A DNA stretch of 64,000 bases from Marinifilum flexuosum (GTDB lineage Bacteria; Bacteroidota; Bacteroidia; Bacteroidales; Marinifilaceae), in the NCBI RefSeq assembly GCF_003610555.1, contig NZ_RAPQ01000011.1, positions 1 through 64,000 of the forward strand, in the 5' to 3' direction. A model generated the notes under the pieces. The model ran no database searches. It was not told where the DNA came from and saw only the letters and a list, made by a program, of their open reading frames with translations. Of this stretch, positions 60,928-64,000 are shown piece by piece. A program made the position numbers and the translations under genes. The stretch's first letter is position 1. Each line of letters begins with the position of its first letter.

Positions 60928-62991
60928 ATGAAATATGTATTCCAATTAATATCAATTATTTTTTTGTTTGGCTGTAGCAACGAGAAAACAGCTAGTTTCT
61001 TAAATAAGGATGAACAAAAATGGCTTTCGGAGAATGGCGATTCAATTAGGGTAGTTCAAGATCCTTTATTTGCTCCTCTTGATTTTATAAATTCAGAGAA
61101 TGAAGTTGTTGGTATTTCTGATGATTATTTAGATTTAATTGAAAAGAAACTAAATATCAAATTCATTCGAACACATCGTAGCAGCTTAGAAGAAAATCTA
61201 AATTTAATTAAGAATAAAAAAGTTGAAATTGCGACTTCTATAGCAAAAACTCCACAGCGTAGTAAATATTTACTTTTTACAGAACCTTATTATCAATCAC
61301 CCGCAGTAATCATTAGTAATAAAAACAAAAAGCTTTTTATTAATGATTTACGAGGGAAAAAGGTTAGTGTAGGTAATTTATTTGCAGTACATGAATATTT
61401 GGTGAAAAATTATCCTGAATTAGAATTAGATCCAGTACCAGATGATTTAACTGGATTGAAAAAATTAGTTTTCAATGAAACAGATGTGATGATAGCGGAT
61501 TTAGCGTCGGTTTCATTTCATTTAGAGAATTTGGGCATTGTGAAGCTTCATGTAGCTGGTGAGGTAGATTTTACCTACAGAATTGCAATGGGAGTACGTG
61601 ACGATATGCCAATTTTAAGGGATATTCTGAATAAGACAATTCGTTCAATTAATAGAAGTGAAAAAAACAAAATACGGAAAGATTGGGTTTTCCTTACAAC
61701 ACGAGAATTTTGGGAACGTAAAAACTTTTGGTATTGGTCGAGTGCTATCATTCTGGTTTTGTTAATCGTATTTTCAGTTATTTTGTTTTTTAATCGAAGG
61801 TTGCAAAAATTGGTTAAGCGACGTACCTCAGAGCTAAATAAAGAACTTCAACATAGGCTGATTGCAGAAAACTCTTTACGAGAAAGTGAAGAAAAATATA
61901 GGATTGTTGCAGAACAGAGAGGGCAGATTGTATATGATTATAATATATTGAATGATTGTGTTCTTTGGTCTGGAGATTTGAAGAATACTATAGGAGTAAG
62001 TCCAAAGGAATATGAATCAATTACCATAAAGGATTGGGAGAAATTTGTTCATCCGGATGATGTGATTGAGGCCACGGAATTGCTGGAAAAATCAATAGCC
62101 AATGGAGAAAACTATGACGTAATATATAGATATCAAAGAAAAGATGGTTCTTATGTTCCTATTAATGACAAGGGTACTTTTTTGAAAGATAAAGACAATA
62201 AGGTTTATCGAATGCTTGGAATAATGAGTGATATATCAATGCAAATTGAAAGAGAAGAGCAGCTAAAAGAGGCAACAATTATTGCTAAAAATGCAGATCG
62301 TCTAAAAACGCAGTTTCTTGCTAATATGTCACATGAAATAAGAACACCAATGAATAGTATAGTTGGCTTTTCTTCACTATTGGCTGCACCAAATTTATCT
62401 AAAGATAAACAGCTTAAATATTGTAATGTAATTCAGAAAAGTTCCGACTATTTGCAAAAAATAATTGATGATATTATGGATATTTCCATGATTGAGAGTG
62501 AACAAATTAAATTGTTTCATGAAAAGGTGAATATTAAAAATGTAATTGATAATATTAAGGATACTTTTGAAAATCATGATAAAATTAAAAATTATTGCAT
62601 TGAGTTGAAGGTTCAAATTGATTTGGATGAAATTCATGAGAATGTTTATACTGATGAGGTAAGATTAAAGCAAATACTGATTAATTTAGTAGGAAATGCA
62701 TGTAAATTTACCAGTATTGGAACCATACTAATTCATTGCTCGAAAAGAGATAGTACCTCTTTATTATTTAAAATTAAAGATACTGGTATGGGAATTCCTG
62801 AAGATCAAATAGAGGTTATATTTGATCGATTTTTACAAGTTAAAAATCAAGGAATGGAGAACAATAGTGGAACAGGTCTTGGTTTATCTATTTCGAAAGG
62901 TTTGGTTGAATTATTAGGTGGAGAAATTTGGTGTGAATCTGAAGTTGGAGTTGGTACAACTTTTTATTTTACAATTCCTGTAAGGCTTTGA
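60928..62991 (+). CDS. Sensor histidine kinase with periplasmic solute-binding domain
   Basis: 687 residues. N-terminal signal with a lipobox-like LFGC (Cys16), a periplasmic SBP_bac_3-type domain (about 30-255: DSIRVVQDPLFAPLDF, TSIAKTPQRSKYLLFTEPYY), a membrane helix near 268-290, a PAS domain (about 320-440), HisKA with phospho-acceptor His469 (MSHEIRTPMN), and HATPase (N-box NLVGNACKF, DTGMGIPED, GTGLGLSISKG). BvgS-like but without receiver or Hpt domains, and no response regulator gene adjoins. Ligand probably an amino acid or similar small solute. Confidence 0.92.
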   Translation: MKYVFQLISIIFLFGCSNEKTASFLNKDEQKWLSENGDSIRVVQDPLFAPLDFINSENEVVGISDDYLDLIEKKLNIKFIRTHRSSLEENLNLIKNKKVEIATSIAKTPQRSKYLLFTEPYYQSPAVIISNKNKKLFINDLRGKKVSVGNLFAVHEYLVKNYPELELDPVPDDLTGLKKLVFNETDVMIADLASVSFHLENLGIVKLHVAGEVDFTYRIAMGVRDDMPILRDILNKTIRSINRSEKNKIRKDWVFLTTREFWERKNFWYWSSAIILVLLIVFSVILFFNRRLQKLVKRRTSELNKELQHRLIAENSLRESEEKYRIVAEQRGQIVYDYNILNDCVLWSGDLKNTIGVSPKEYESITIKDWEKFVHPDDVIEATELLEKSIANGENYDVIYRYQRKDGSYVPINDKGTFLKDKDNKVYRMLGIMSDISMQIEREEQLKEATIIAKNADRLKTQFLANMSHEIRTPMNSIVGFSSLLAAPNLSKDKQLKYCNVIQKSSDYLQKIIDDIMDISMIESEQIKLFHEKVNIKNVIDNIKDTFENHDKIKNYCIELKVQIDLDEIHENVYTDEVRLKQILINLVGNACKFTSIGTILIHCSKRDSTSLLFKIKDTGMGIPEDQIEVIFDRFLQVKNQGMENNSGTGLGLSISKGLVELLGGEIWCESEVGVGTTFYFTIPVRL

Positions 62992-63302
62992 ATTTTGAAA
63001 ATTAAAGTAAAAAAGTAATACATATAAAAAAGTCATTGATTTTTCAATGGCTTTTTTCTGAGTTCTTAAATCTGGAATATATAAATACCACACGATTAAA
63101 AAATGTGAATATTGAGTATTCAAATCATTGGTAACTAAATTTTTCAGATCAATTTATAAAATTCCTTTGTTTTTTTGACAAAACTAATGCTTAATTTAAT
63201 AATGCATGTAAAGGTAAATAAAGAAAAGATTGTGTTAAGAAGCTGGAAATATAGAGTAATATTTTAATTGTATGTTGATGAGTAGGTTTAAAGGAGTGAT
63301 TA
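62992..63302. other. Intergenic region after the kinase
   Basis: Holds the kinase terminator (63026-63057) and A/T-rich sequence. AAAGGAG at 63289-63295, seven bases before the next ATG, is a good ribosome-binding site, rare in this window. Confidence 0.5.
63026..63057 (+). terminator. Terminator of the sensor kinase gene
   Basis: AAAAAAGTCATTGA / TCAATGGCTTTTTT stem with T run, 35 bases after the stop. Confidence 0.88.
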
Positions 63303-63500
63303 ATGAAGTTTGATTCTGGTATTTTCATTTCCTCACAAGATTATGATGCTAAACATAGTGTTTCTGCTGGATTTACAGGGCTTTACGATGAAAAAAACTT
63401 ATTAAAAAAGCTTTGTGATTTTTATAGAACTTATATTTTTGCCGTTCAAATTATAGCAATTTTATATGATCCGAAAGATTCAATACTTATTTGCAATTAG
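63303..63500 (+). CDS. Small hypothetical ORF
   Basis: 65 codons beginning MKFDSGIFISSQDYDAKHS. It has a strong AAAGGAG ribosome-binding site but no recognisable domain, and its 3' end overlaps the acyltransferase start by 35 bases in another frame. It may be a small protein translated ahead of, and coupled to, the acyltransferase, or the remnant start of a longer gene. Low certainty. Confidence 0.4.
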   Translation: MKFDSGIFISSQDYDAKHSVSAGFTGLYDEKNLLKKLCDFYRTYIFAVQIIAILYDPKDSILICN

Positions 63501-64000
63501 CTCAAAAGAGCGATTTCACCGATATCTTTTAAAGAAAGGTGTTAAAATTGGCAAGAATGTTAATTTTAAGAATAGAAAGACCTTGGATTTTGATTTATCA
63601 AAGCCATCTTTAATAGAAATTGGGGATAATGTATTTTTCAATAAATATTTTACACTCTTAACTCATGATGCAGTATCAAGATTGTACAGGGTGAAATACA
63701 AGGATTATATGCCTTATTCTATCGGAAAAGTAAAAATTGGAAATAACGTTTCTTTTGCCCGTAGGGTTACTGTTCTTAAAGGTGTGACCATTGGTGACAA
63801 TGTATTTATTGGACATGGTTCTCTGGTTTCAAAAGATATTCCATCAAACTGTATTGCTGTAGGCAGACCGGCTAAACCTGTGTGCTCGCTGGATGAATAC
63901 TACGAAAGATCAAGAAGAAAATATATGGAAGAAATGAAGGAGTATTATTATCATATTAAGAATAAAGAGAATAGAACTCCTACAGTTGAAGATTTTAAAA
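63466..64000 (+). CDS. Hexapeptide-repeat acyltransferase (incomplete at window edge)
   Basis: Translation from ATG 63466 is open to the last base (178 codons). It contains left-handed beta-helix hexapeptides (KIGKNVNF, IEIGDNVFF, VKIGNNVSF, VTIGDNVFIGHGSLVSKDI) and the typical end AVGRPAKPV, followed by a helical tail. This is the O-/N-acetyltransferase type of polysaccharide or lipopolysaccharide genes; His in LTHDA may be catalytic. An in-frame stop at 63454 fixes the start. It probably opens a surface-polysaccharide region to the right. Confidence 0.88.
   Translation, partial: MIRKIQYLFAISSKERFHRYLLKKGVKIGKNVNFKNRKTLDFDLSKPSLIEIGDNVFFNKYFTLLTHDAVSRLYRVKYKDYMPYSIGKVKIGNNVSFARRVTVLKGVTIGDNVFIGHGSLVSKDIPSNCIAVGRPAKPVCSLDEYYERSRRKYMEEMKEYYYHIKNKENRTPTVEDFK

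Overview
The window is a low-GC chromosomal stretch from a member of the Bacteroidota, most likely a marine or anaerobic Marinilabiliales/Prolixibacteraceae-type bacterium. Evidence: SusC-like TonB receptor architecture with a carboxypeptidase-like N-terminal domain, Bacteroidota-type lipoproteins, few Shine-Dalgarno sequences, and several matches to the Bacteroidota -7 box TAnnTTTG. Genus cannot be fixed from the sequence alone. No rRNA, tRNA or CRISPR array was seen.

Layout. (1) 1-5800 is a sparse, repeat-rich accessory region: the start of a tyrosine recombinase cut by the window edge, two hypothetical genes, a secreted zinc peptidase, and several families of interspersed inverted repeats. 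(2) 5828-28088 is one long plus-strand catabolic region: yebC, then a complete set for beta-oxidation of short acyl-CoAs (hydratase, 3-hydroxyacyl-CoA dehydrogenase, thiolase, acyl-CoA dehydrogenase), EtfBA and a two-gene membrane ETF:menaquinone oxidoreductase, a fused isobutyryl-CoA mutase (icmF), a leucine/isovalerate module (liuB, liuC, liuD, an AtuA-like protein, a second acyl-CoA dehydrogenase) and a lone butyrate kinase with an altered ATP-binding loop. Together they suggest oxidation of butyrate, isobutyrate and isovalerate with electrons delivered to menaquinone. (3) 28396-37288 is an electron-transfer and metal region: a hexaheme collagen-like lipoprotein, a metal module (HMA protein, TonB receptor, Cys-rich protein), and a minus-strand cytochrome set (diheme cytochrome b, membrane-anchored heptaheme c, two monohaem c proteins, an outer-membrane barrel) divergent from a Cys-rich Crp/Fnr regulator. 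The same 12-bp motif GATAAANATCGA lies twice before the hexaheme gene and once in the divergent regulator/cytochrome intergenic region. (4) 37316-53802 holds housekeeping and unknown genes: CobW GTPase, nitroreductase, MFS and DMT transporters, YchJ, an ACT-like protein divergent from dapA, a DAACS symporter, a VWA/BatA-like membrane protein, a lipoprotein, an M48 protease and cinA. (5) 54084-60331 is a TolC/adaptor/RND efflux operon with two small accessory genes. (6) 60928-64000 holds a sensor kinase with a periplasmic solute-binding domain and the start of a hexapeptide acyltransferase.

Between genes there are three degenerate tandem arrays with 20-24 nt units (23564-23752, 45690-46092, 60511-60617) and one of 11 nt (1206-1249), all with periods close to whole helical turns. 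These, the shared Fnr-like boxes, the cytochrome set and the butyrate kinase anomaly are the observations most worth following up.
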